A stretch of DNA of 32,555 nt, from assembly GCA_021791455.1 (NCBI GenBank), contig JAJYWM010000143.1, positions 1-32,555 of the forward strand, in the 5' to 3' direction. A program made the position numbers and the translations under genes. The stretch is from a bacterium. Lineage in GTDB: Bacteria; Chloroflexota; Dormibacteria; UBA8260; Bog-877. Below are positions 26,555-32,555 of this stretch, piece by piece (the first letter of the stretch is position 1; each line of letters opens with the position of its first letter). The notes under the pieces were generated by a model that did no database searches, was not told the DNA's origin, and saw only the letters and a list, made by a program, of their open reading frames with translations.

Positions 26555-27600
26555 CTGGCCTCGAGAGCCGCGCCCAGACGGCGCGCCGCCTCCTCCATCT
26601 GCGCCATCGACACGTTCAGGTGGGTGACCGCACGCACGGTGTGGTTGCCGAAAGCGACCATGCGCAGGGCCAGGGCATCGGCCCGACGCAGCACCTCCTC
26701 GGCGGCGAGCGCCGTCTGCAAAAGCACGATGTTGGTCTGCACAGACTCCGGTTCGACTATGACACCGGGCAGTTCAGCGGCCAGCTGAGCGAAGCGCTTT
26801 GCCTTGACGTGGTCCTCTTCCAGGCGAGGAAGCTGATGCTCCAGGGCCCACAGTCCGGCGGCGGCAAGGATGCCCGCTTGGCGCATGCCGCCACCGAGAC
26901 GCTTGCGCCAAATGTGAGCCCGCTCGCGAACTTCAGCAGGGCCCGCCCAGAGTGACCCAACGGGACAGCCAAGGCCCTTGGAGAGCGAAAAGTTGACGCT
27001 GTCCGCGCACGTCGCGAGGGCGCTCGGATGCACCCCCAGCGCGACCGCCGCGTTGCCGAGGCGAGCTCCGTCAAGGTGAACTTTGAGGCCCATGTCGTGG
27101 GCGGCCTGGCTCGCCGCCTGCAGATCAACCAGCGGGGCGACACTGCCGCCGCGACGATTGTGGGTCTGCTCCAGACAGAGAAGCGCGGTGGTGGGCTCGT
27201 GGGCGGGATCCACCAAGCGCTCCATCGCCAACAACTGCTGAGGCGTGGGGCAGCCCGCCACCGGGGCGTCGAAGTTGCGCAGCTGCACCCCTGCCACCAC
27301 CGCGCTTCCGGCCAGCTCGTAGTGCAGCACATGGGCTTCACTGTCCACCAGCACCTCCTCACCCCGATTGGTGAGCGAGGCGATCGCGATTAGATTGGAC
27401 ATGGTCCCGCTGGGGCAGAGCAGCGCGCTCTCCAGCCCCAAGAGATCGGCAACGCGTTCCTCCAGCGCCCGGATCGAGGGGTCCTCGCCATAGACGTCGT
27501 CGCCAACCTCGGCGGCAGCCATGGCCCGCCGCATCCCATCGGTGGGCAGGGTGACAGTGTCGCTGCGTAGATCTATGACAGCATCCAAGATGCATTCCAT
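26551..27600 (-). CDS. ltaE: Low-specificity L-threonine aldolase
   Basis: This PLP enzyme splits L-threonine or allo-threonine into glycine and acetaldehyde. The 349-aa product is of normal length and begins with the family motif IDLRSDTVTLPTDGMR. It has CPSGTMSNLIAI, the substrate/PLP region LEQTHNRRGGSV, KVHLDGARLGNAAV and the PLP Lys208 in NFSLSKGLGCPVGS. The start is ATG 27598-27600 without an SD; TTG 27586-27588 is a second option. It lies 24 nt downstream of the GGDEF gene on the same strand, so they may be cotranscribed, though no functional link is evident. Confidence 0.94.
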   Translation of the reverse strand: MECILDAVIDLRSDTVTLPTDGMRRAMAAAEVGDDVYGEDPSIRALEERVADLLGLESALLCPSGTMSNLIAIASLTNRGEEVLVDSEAHVLHYELAGSAVVAGVQLRNFDAPVAGCPTPQQLLAMERLVDPAHEPTTALLCLEQTHNRRGGSVAPLVDLQAASQAAHDMGLKVHLDGARLGNAAVALGVHPSALATCADSVNFSLSKGLGCPVGSLWAGPAEVRERAHIWRKRLGGGMRQAGILAAAGLWALEHQLPRLEEDHVKAKRFAQLAAELPGVIVEPESVQTNIVLLQTALAAEEVLRRADALALRMVAFGNHTVRAVTHLNVSMAQMEEAARRLGAALEAR

Positions 27601-27624
27601 CGTAAGCGATGCGGGGCTTCGCGC

Positions 27625-29742
27625 TCAGGTTGAGGCGCTGGGATCTCCGGGAGCGGCCAGATCCAAGAACTCCACGCGGTCGCGTCCTGCGCGCTTGGCC
27701 GCATACAGCGCCCGGTCCGCCAGGTCGAGGAGGTTGCGCGCCCCTCGGGTGCCCTCGGGGAAGCTGACACCCCCGATGCTGACAGTCACCCTGACCGTGG
27801 ATTGGTCGTCAAGCATGATCGGCAACGCCGCCACCGCGCCGCGAATTTTCTCGGCGACCAGATAGGCGTCCTCGCGGCCGGTATTGGCCATGACCACCAC
27901 GAATTCCTCGCCGCCGTAGCGGGCGGCCAGGTCCGATTTGCGAATCGTGTCGATCACCAGGCTGGAAACAGAGCGCAGCACCCGGTCGCCCACCAGGTGC
28001 CCGTGCGAGTCGTTGATCGCTTTGAAGTGATCCAGGTCGAGCATCAGGACTGACAGGCTGGAGTTGGCCCGTTCCGCCACGTTCACCTGCTGGTCGAGAT
28101 AGCCGATGAGGAAGCGGTAGTTGTAGAGCCCGGTCATGGCGTCCGTGGTAGCCTCGCGACGCGTTACCACCAGTTGCATGCTCTTGTCGACGGCGGACAC
28201 AACCTGGGCCGCCACCGTGTTGCAGAGGGCCCGGTCCTCCTCCAGGTATGGGCGCCGCTTGTTGGCGACCACCAGCAGGCCCAGAATGCGGCCCTCGCTC
28301 TGCAGGGGCTCGGCCAGACAGTCGCGCAGTCCCAGGCGGCGTTCCAGCTCGCCGCGCTCCTGCGTGGTGAGGAGCGGTCGCGCCAGAAAACGCGGCCTCC
28401 GCAACAGGTCGCCGATGATCCCGTCGCCGCTCTCAAGCTCCGACCACTCCAAGGCGGGGTCCGCTATCCCCCATGTGATCAGAAAGCTGAGGCCGCTCGG
28501 CTCGGTTGGACGCAGCAGGATCATCGCCATCTCCGCCTCGACCACCCGGCAGAGATTCATGAGTACCTGCGAAAGGGACTGCTCCAAGGGAGCATTGCCG
28601 GTGAGGGTCGAGGCGATCACGCTGCGCCCGACAGCCAGGATCACCTGGTGCCTCAGCTGGCGGCGCATGATCTCGAAGTTGGCCGCCAGGCGGCTCACCT
28701 CCTCGGACCCCTCGACCCTGACCGGCTCGGCGTAGACATCCTGCCCCAGACGCTGCACCGCCTCATTGAGACGGCGCAGGGGCCGGTTCAGGAATCGCTC
28801 CGCCAACAGGAACACCACGACCATGCCGAGCAAGAGGACCGATGCCACGGCGAGTGTCACCGGCACCGCCAGCTGCTCTGCCGAAGGCCCCACGCTGGTC
28901 GCCGACTGGGACACGACCAAGGTCGCCACCGCCCGGCCGTGGTTGTTCAGGAGCGGCACTCCCGCAAGGGTCAGGGAGCGGCTCCGGATCGTCCCGCTAC
29001 CGACCTCGCCGGGGCTCGCCAGAGCGGCCCGCACCGCCTCGGGCAGCGGCGCTTCGGACCCGATCGTGGTCGAGGCCAAGGTCGCGGGCAACAAGACCCG
29101 CCCACTGCCGACCAGGAGCGCCTGGGAGGTGATGCCCTGGCTGGAAATCAGCTGAGCCGCATAGTTGACGCTCGCTGCGCTGACGGGCGTAAGGACCGCG
29201 ACGACTCCGAGGTCTTGACCTCCGTTGCGGACCGGAGCCGTCGCCGCCCCCAGGATGCGGTTGCCGAAGCGCTCGAAGAAGCCTCCCCGAGTGCATTGCT
29301 GAGCCGGGCTGAGCAAGCCTGTGACCAGCGGCTGGAGTCGGCGAAGCGGTGTGCCTGCGGCGCTGCCCGCCAGGATTCGTCCTTGGCTGTTGAGGAACAG
29401 CAGGTAGTGGCCCGGGTTGGCACTGACGGTGGAACTGGCATAAGAGCTCAGGCCGGCGACACCGGAGTGGTAGGCGTCCGCTGTTCGGGGCAGGCCTGCC
29501 AGTCTGCAGGCGAGCCCGGCGCTAACCTCGGAGGTCTCCAGACGGACCAGGCCGAGTCCGAGGTGCGCCGAGCCCTGGGCTGACACCAGGAGTTGGGTGG
29601 ATCGCGCAGTCTGGGTCTCGTACCACGCCACCGCCGCCGCGGCCAAGGCCGTCGCCAGGCCAACTCCGAGGAGGATGAGGGCGAACTGCGTTGTGAAGGA
29701 TGCCCTGCGCCTACGGCGCCGGGTGTCAGGTGACTGTGCCAA
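27625..29742 (-). CDS. Membrane diguanylate cyclase with extracellular sensor, HAMP and GAF domains
   Basis: The 705-aa protein makes the second messenger c-di-GMP. A basic N-terminus leads into TM1 (about 20-40). An extracytoplasmic sensor of roughly 250 residues, probably of the Cache type, follows, then TM2 (292-313). A HAMP linker (314-365), a GAF domain (385-525) and a GGDEF domain (530-695) lie inside. The catalytic motif RYGGEEF (GGEEF at 610-614) is intact, as is the allosteric I-site RKSD at 601-604, so it should be active and product-inhibited. The start is TTG 29740-29742, with weak initiation signals. The sensor has two cysteines and no recognisable ligand motif. Confidence 0.93.
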   Translation of the reverse strand: MAQSPDTRRRRRRASFTTQFALILLGVGLATALAAAAVAWYETQTARSTQLLVSAQGSAHLGLGLVRLETSEVSAGLACRLAGLPRTADAYHSGVAGLSSYASSTVSANPGHYLLFLNSQGRILAGSAAGTPLRRLQPLVTGLLSPAQQCTRGGFFERFGNRILGAATAPVRNGGQDLGVVAVLTPVSAASVNYAAQLISSQGITSQALLVGSGRVLLPATLASTTIGSEAPLPEAVRAALASPGEVGSGTIRSRSLTLAGVPLLNNHGRAVATLVVSQSATSVGPSAEQLAVPVTLAVASVLLLGMVVVFLLAERFLNRPLRRLNEAVQRLGQDVYAEPVRVEGSEEVSRLAANFEIMRRQLRHQVILAVGRSVIASTLTGNAPLEQSLSQVLMNLCRVVEAEMAMILLRPTEPSGLSFLITWGIADPALEWSELESGDGIIGDLLRRPRFLARPLLTTQERGELERRLGLRDCLAEPLQSEGRILGLLVVANKRRPYLEEDRALCNTVAAQVVSAVDKSMQLVVTRREATTDAMTGLYNYRFLIGYLDQQVNVAERANSSLSVLMLDLDHFKAINDSHGHLVGDRVLRSVSSLVIDTIRKSDLAARYGGEEFVVVMANTGREDAYLVAEKIRGAVAALPIMLDDQSTVRVTVSIGGVSFPEGTRGARNLLDLADRALYAAKRAGRDRVEFLDLAAPGDPSAST

Positions 29743-29985
29743 GGTGAACTGCCAGATGCCTCCGGGGGCTGAACTCGGTGCGCGCCTGGAAAGAGCCCTG
29801 GCCCGATCCCGAATGGCGATCGCTCGAGACGCCCGTCCACACCCGCCCTATGATGTCCCCACCGTAGCCTGCCAGAGCGCGGACGAGAGGATTGGGAGGT
29901 AGCGATGGGGTGACGCCCGCCAAACTTTCCCATGACAGGAGCGCCGGACCATCACCGAGGAGCAAGCCATGAGCCCGAGACGTCC

Positions 29986-30570
29986 ATGCCGGAGGTGATC
30001 GTTTCCTTCCTGGATGGGGAGACCCTGTACGGCGAGGTCCCCACCCTGCACCTGGACGATCCGTTCCTTGAGGTCGAGCTTCACAGCCTTGACGGCAACA
30101 CCAGGCAGGCGCTGGTTCCGGCCAGCGCCGTGCGCCAGGTGGAGGTGCGCCAGGTGGAGCCGATCGAGGTGGGCCGCGACGTGAAGGAGATGCCCCGGGT
30201 CGCCCTGCACTTCGCTGACGGTCAGGTGTTCCGCGCCCATGTGGTGAACCCCGCGTCGCTGCAGCGCTTTGGCGCGGTTTGGGATGTCATCGAGGCGGGC
30301 CACGATGAGCACCGGGTGATGGCCATACCGTACACGGCGATGAAGGCCGCCTTCTACGTCCGGCACTGGGACACAAGGCGCCCCGTTGACCGCGACAGCT
30401 CGGCTGAGGAGACTGAGGGTCGACGCCTGGCTGAGATTCAGGCCCGCCGCTCAAGGGCCGCCCTGGAGAGCCGCGTCTCGCGCTCATCCGGGCTGAGAGC
30501 CAGGATGGGGATCACCGACGATGGCGGCAGCCGACGTCGGGGCGAAGGCGCCGCAGAGGAGCAGGACTGA
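29986..30570 (+). CDS. Unknown protein with two related beta-rich repeats
   Basis: The 194-aa product has two similar halves. Residues 1-58 start VIVSFLDGETLYGEVPTLHL and end in a VPASAVRQVEV strand. Residues 70-135 start VALHFADGQVFRAHVV and end in IPYTAMKAAFYVRHWD. The pattern V-x-F-x-D-G, then V/I-P-x-x-x-(L/M/V)-(K/R)-x-x-x-(F/V)-x-V, resembles small DUF6982-like domains found next to signalling proteins. A charged Arg/Glu tail closes the protein. The start is uncertain: ATG 29986 begins the first repeat, while the frame is open to ATG 29932. It is divergent from the diguanylate cyclase, so a role in c-di-GMP signalling is possible but unproven. Confidence 0.7.
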   Translation: MPEVIVSFLDGETLYGEVPTLHLDDPFLEVELHSLDGNTRQALVPASAVRQVEVRQVEPIEVGRDVKEMPRVALHFADGQVFRAHVVNPASLQRFGAVWDVIEAGHDEHRVMAIPYTAMKAAFYVRHWDTRRPVDRDSSAEETEGRRLAEIQARRSRAALESRVSRSSGLRARMGITDDGGSRRRGEGAAEEQD

Positions 30571-30573
30571 CAT

Positions 30574-30614
30574 CCCACCGGCGGGAGATGCGCCGCTGAC
30601 AGACTTGCGGTGGG
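30574..30614. terminator. Possible shared hairpin between converging genes
   Basis: CCCACCG at 30574-30580 pairs with CGGTGGG at 30608-30614 around a 27-nt loop, in the 46-nt gap between the unknown gene and infA. On the plus strand GTTTA follows. The loop is large and the T-run is poor, so termination is only a suggestion. Confidence 0.25.
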
Positions 30615-30616
30615 GT

Positions 30617-30913
30617 TTACTTGTAGCGGAAGGTGATGCGACCGCGGGTGAGGTCGTAAGGGCTCAGTTCGACCTTCACCTTGTCCCCGATGAGGGTCCG
30701 GATGTAGTGCTTGCGCATCTTCCCCGAGATATAAGCCAGCACGACCTGCCCGGTCTGCAGCTCGACGCGGAATACCGCGTTGGGCAGGGGCTCCACCACG
30801 GTCCCCTCCAACTCTATGGTCTCTTCCTTCTGCTCCTCTGGAGGTGCCACTCTGGCGACGCGAGGGCGTGCCGGTCCACGCCTGGGCCTGCGACCCATCG
30901 AGCGTCGTGCCAA
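30617..30913 (-). CDS. infA: Translation initiation factor IF-1 with N-terminal extension
   Basis: IF-1 binds the 30S A site during initiation. The core is unmistakable: [19 protein letters not shown], then [16 protein letters not shown] and [18 protein letters not shown]. The usual protein has about 72 residues; this one has 98, because the start is TTG 30911-30913, six nt after a strong GGAGGTGG. The extra 25-27 residues are basic and proline-rich ([18 protein letters not shown]). An internal ATG at 30896-30898 would still leave an extension and lacks its own SD. The gene is not in the usual ribosomal protein cluster but follows a fumarylacetoacetase-family gene, with its own possible promoter. 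Confidence 0.93.
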   Translation of the reverse strand: MARRSMGRRPRRGPARPRVARVAPPEEQKEETIELEGTVVEPLPNAVFRVELQTGQVVLAYISGKMRKHYIRTLIGDKVKVELSPYDLTRGRITFRYK

Positions 30914-30967
30914 AGAACCACCTCCATACAGAAATACGAGGCCAAGCCCCGCCCAACTTCCGACTTG

Positions 30968-30973
30968 ATTGTA
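30968..30973 (-). promoter_or_regulatory. Possible -10 element for infA
   Basis: TACAAT on the minus strand matches the -10 consensus at five of six bases and lies about 55 nt upstream of the infA TTG, in the 68-nt gap after the upstream gene. No good -35 is present. It suggests infA can be expressed apart from the aromatic-degradation genes. Confidence 0.35.
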
Positions 30974-30981
30974 GCGTTTGC

Positions 30982-32025
30982 TCAGACCAGGGCCTGACCC
31001 GGCTTGGGAACGAACCCACCTCCACCGCCGTGACGGGGACCGATCGTATGGGTCAGGGTCCCGAATCCCACGAGCTCCAGGTCCAAGCGGTCCCCCGGCT
31101 CGAGCATCCGGCCGGCCTCCTGGCCGCTGCCACCACCGACGGTGCCGCTGGCGATGGTCTCGCCCGCCGTGAGCGGCTCCGCCCCCGATGCGTACGCCAC
31201 CATTTGGGGAAAGCTCCAGCGCGCCTCCCCCATCGTGCCCCGTGCCACCTCCTGCCCATTCAAGTAGGCCACCGCCGTGAGAAGAGCGGCGTCCGGGACC
31301 TCGTCGGAGGTGACCAACCACGGGCCCAGGCCACTGGCGAAGTCCTTGGATTTGGCTGGGCCAAGGCGTGCCTGCATCTCCTCGTGCTGAATGTCGCGGG
31401 CGGAAAAGTCACAGAAGACGGTGTAGCCGGCGATCGCTTCCAGGGCGGAGTCCTGATCAAAGTCCCGCCCTCCCCGGAGCAGGACGCAGGCGAACTCGAG
31501 CTCATAGTCGAGCTGGTCGCAGTAGTGGGGCCAGGGCACCTCCTCACCCGGGGCCAGCAGAGTTGCCGCGTTGCCCTTGTAGTAGACAGGTCTTCTGTAC
31601 CATGCCGGAGGAATGGGCTCACCGCGGCGCGCGGCCCCGGCCGCCACATGGGTCTCGAAGGCGTAGAAGTCGCGCAACAAGGGGGACCGCAGCAGTGGGC
31701 GGCGCTGCACCCCGCCCTCGGGCCAGCGGAGCGGAGCGCCGGAGGAAGTGGTGGCCGAGGCGGGCAACGTCAGTGCCAGCTCGACCGCCTCGCCGGCCAT
31801 CTCCAGCCCCCGGCGCCCCCCTCGGAGGAGGCGCACCAGGTCGTCGGGAAAGGTGGCTCGGGCCCAGCGCTGGGGGTCACCGCATCCCTGGCGCTCCCAC
31901 CACAGCTCCCCGGCGGCGGTCACGTCCACCAGGGCCGGGATGCCGCTCTGCGGATCGGTCCTGGCCGCCACCACCCGATCGATGGAACCAACCGGCCCTG
32001 TGATCCCGACGGTTGCCAGCAACAC
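30982..32025 (-). CDS. Fumarylacetoacetate hydrolase family protein
   Basis: The family cleaves or isomerises C-C bonds in acylpyruvates; with the neighbouring homogentisate dioxygenase-like gene, fumarylacetoacetase is the likely role, the last step of tyrosine and phenylalanine breakdown. The metal ligands are visible as the Glu pair in [12 protein letters not shown] and the Asp in [12 protein letters not shown], and the catalytic Lys region is [16 protein letters not shown]. The length of 347 aa lies between the short FAHD1 type and the 420-aa eukaryotic type. The start is GTG 32023-32025, 9 nt after the upstream stop, so the two are cotranscribed. Maleylpyruvate hydrolase or a related activity cannot be excluded. 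Confidence 0.88.
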   Translation of the reverse strand: MLLATVGITGPVGSIDRVVAARTDPQSGIPALVDVTAAGELWWERQGCGDPQRWARATFPDDLVRLLRGGRRGLEMAGEAVELALTLPASATTSSGAPLRWPEGGVQRRPLLRSPLLRDFYAFETHVAAGAARRGEPIPPAWYRRPVYYKGNAATLLAPGEEVPWPHYCDQLDYELEFACVLLRGGRDFDQDSALEAIAGYTVFCDFSARDIQHEEMQARLGPAKSKDFASGLGPWLVTSDEVPDAALLTAVAYLNGQEVARGTMGEARWSFPQMVAYASGAEPLTAGETIASGTVGGGSGQEAGRMLEPGDRLDLELVGFGTLTHTIGPRHGGGGGFVPKPGQALV

Positions 32026-32034
32026 GGCAGTAGC

Positions 32035-32555
32035 TCAGTCGTCGTCCATCAGAGGCATCCAGGACTCGGCGTACTCGGCTATCTCAGCGGGCAGGATGTC
32101 CGGCAGGGGATGCAGCGGATGGCGGGCGTCAATCATGACCGCAACCTCGTCATGGTGAGTCTTGGTCCCCTGGCGGTCCCGTTCAATGGCCTTTGGCTGG
32201 GGCCCGTGGTGGATCCCCTGGGCATGCCAGGTCATCATCCCGGCGTCGATACCCGCTCGGCTCATGAATGTGCCGGCATGGTAGAAGAGCACCTCATCGT
32301 AGTCGATGTTGCGGTGATAGAACGGCAGCCGCACCGCTCCCGGGTCATCGATCCCCTCGACTCGGCGAGGGGCGAAGGTGCACAGGACGAAGCCGGAGGT
32401 GCGCAGGGTGGTGTGCACCGATGGGGGCAGGTGGAACCGTCCCGAGGTGACGGGCCGGATGTCGCGCACGTTGAGCGCAAAGGCGCTGAGGTCCCCCTTC
32501 CAGCCGACCGTGTCCAAGGGGTCAAAGGGGTAGAAGACCCTGGTCCACTCCCCCT
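32035..32555 (-). CDS. Homogentisate 1,2-dioxygenase-like protein, N-terminus cut by window edge
   Basis: This minus-strand frame is open to the right edge, so the N-terminal half lies outside; 173 C-terminal residues are visible. They hold RVFYPFDPLDTVGWKGDL, PFYHRN with the first iron His, an Asp/Glu a few residues later and GIHHGP with the second iron His, as in homogentisate dioxygenases. The enzyme opens homogentisate to maleylacetoacetate with oxygen and Fe(II). The fumarylacetoacetase-family gene 9 nt downstream supports this pathway. A maleylacetoacetate isomerase is not seen, and related aromatic dioxygenases remain possible. Confidence 0.85.
   Translation of the reverse strand, partial: GEWTRVFYPFDPLDTVGWKGDLSAFALNVRDIRPVTSGRFHLPPSVHTTLRTSGFVLCTFAPRRVEGIDDPGAVRLPFYHRNIDYDEVLFYHAGTFMSRAGIDAGMMTWHAQGIHHGPQPKAIERDRQGTKTHHDEVAVMIDARHPLHPLPDILPAEIAEYAESWMPLMDDD

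Noticed and set aside
28174..29583. 469-codon plus-strand open frame opposite the diguanylate cyclase
   Set aside because: Shadow of a clear multi-domain protein; composition rich in Arg, Gln and His with no motif.

Overview
High-GC bacterial DNA with dense, mostly minus-strand operons and frequent GTG and TTG starts, several of them fixed by Shine-Dalgarno (SD) sequences or by 4-nt stop/start overlaps. Gene content (PurS/PurQ/PurL-type FGAM synthase, Fe-S type PurF, a GuaB3-type IMP dehydrogenase, an ECF sigma factor with a DUF5667-like partner, an Arg-rich histone-like protein, a sortase) suggests a soil-type Terrabacteria lineage such as Dormibacterota, Chloroflexota or a deep actinobacterial relative. 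No rRNA or marker tree is available, so this is an inference. No mobile element, CRISPR array or tRNA was seen.

Layout. (1) 1-10617, minus strand: a nearly complete purine operon transcribed purB-purC-purS-purQ-purL-purF-purM-purN-purH, followed by a membrane protein cut by the left edge. Its promoter lies near 10664, with a perfect palindrome over the predicted start of transcription. (2) 10817-13703, plus strand: an ECF sigma factor overlapping a large membrane-anchored Ig/beta-propeller protein, probably its regulator. (3) 13792-22393, minus strand: guaB3-guaA-purD-dksA-like-carboxyltransferase-like-biotin carboxylase, then a GNAT acetyltransferase. Region 3 completes IMP synthesis (purD) and leads on to GMP. 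purE and purK, for the AIR carboxylation step, are not in the window. (4) 22575-25473: sortase, orphan OmpR-type response regulator and a glutamate-dehydrogenase-family protein. (5) 25764-30570: histone-like protein with a strong terminator, threonine aldolase, a GGDEF diguanylate cyclase and an unknown two-repeat protein. (6) 30617-32555, minus strand: a homogentisate dioxygenase-like gene (cut by the right edge), a fumarylacetoacetase-family gene and an IF-1 gene with an N-terminal extension.

Most notable: two proteins keep their family fold signatures but have lost catalytic residues. The carboxyltransferase-like protein lacks the metal-ligand Asp, the carbamylated Lys, one metal His and the catalytic Thr/Ser, yet keeps a perfect biotinylation motif and sits beside an intact biotin carboxylase at the end of a GTP-synthesis operon. 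The glutamate-dehydrogenase homologue has Ala where the catalytic Lys belongs. These, and the sigma/propeller pair, are the best candidates for undescribed biology.
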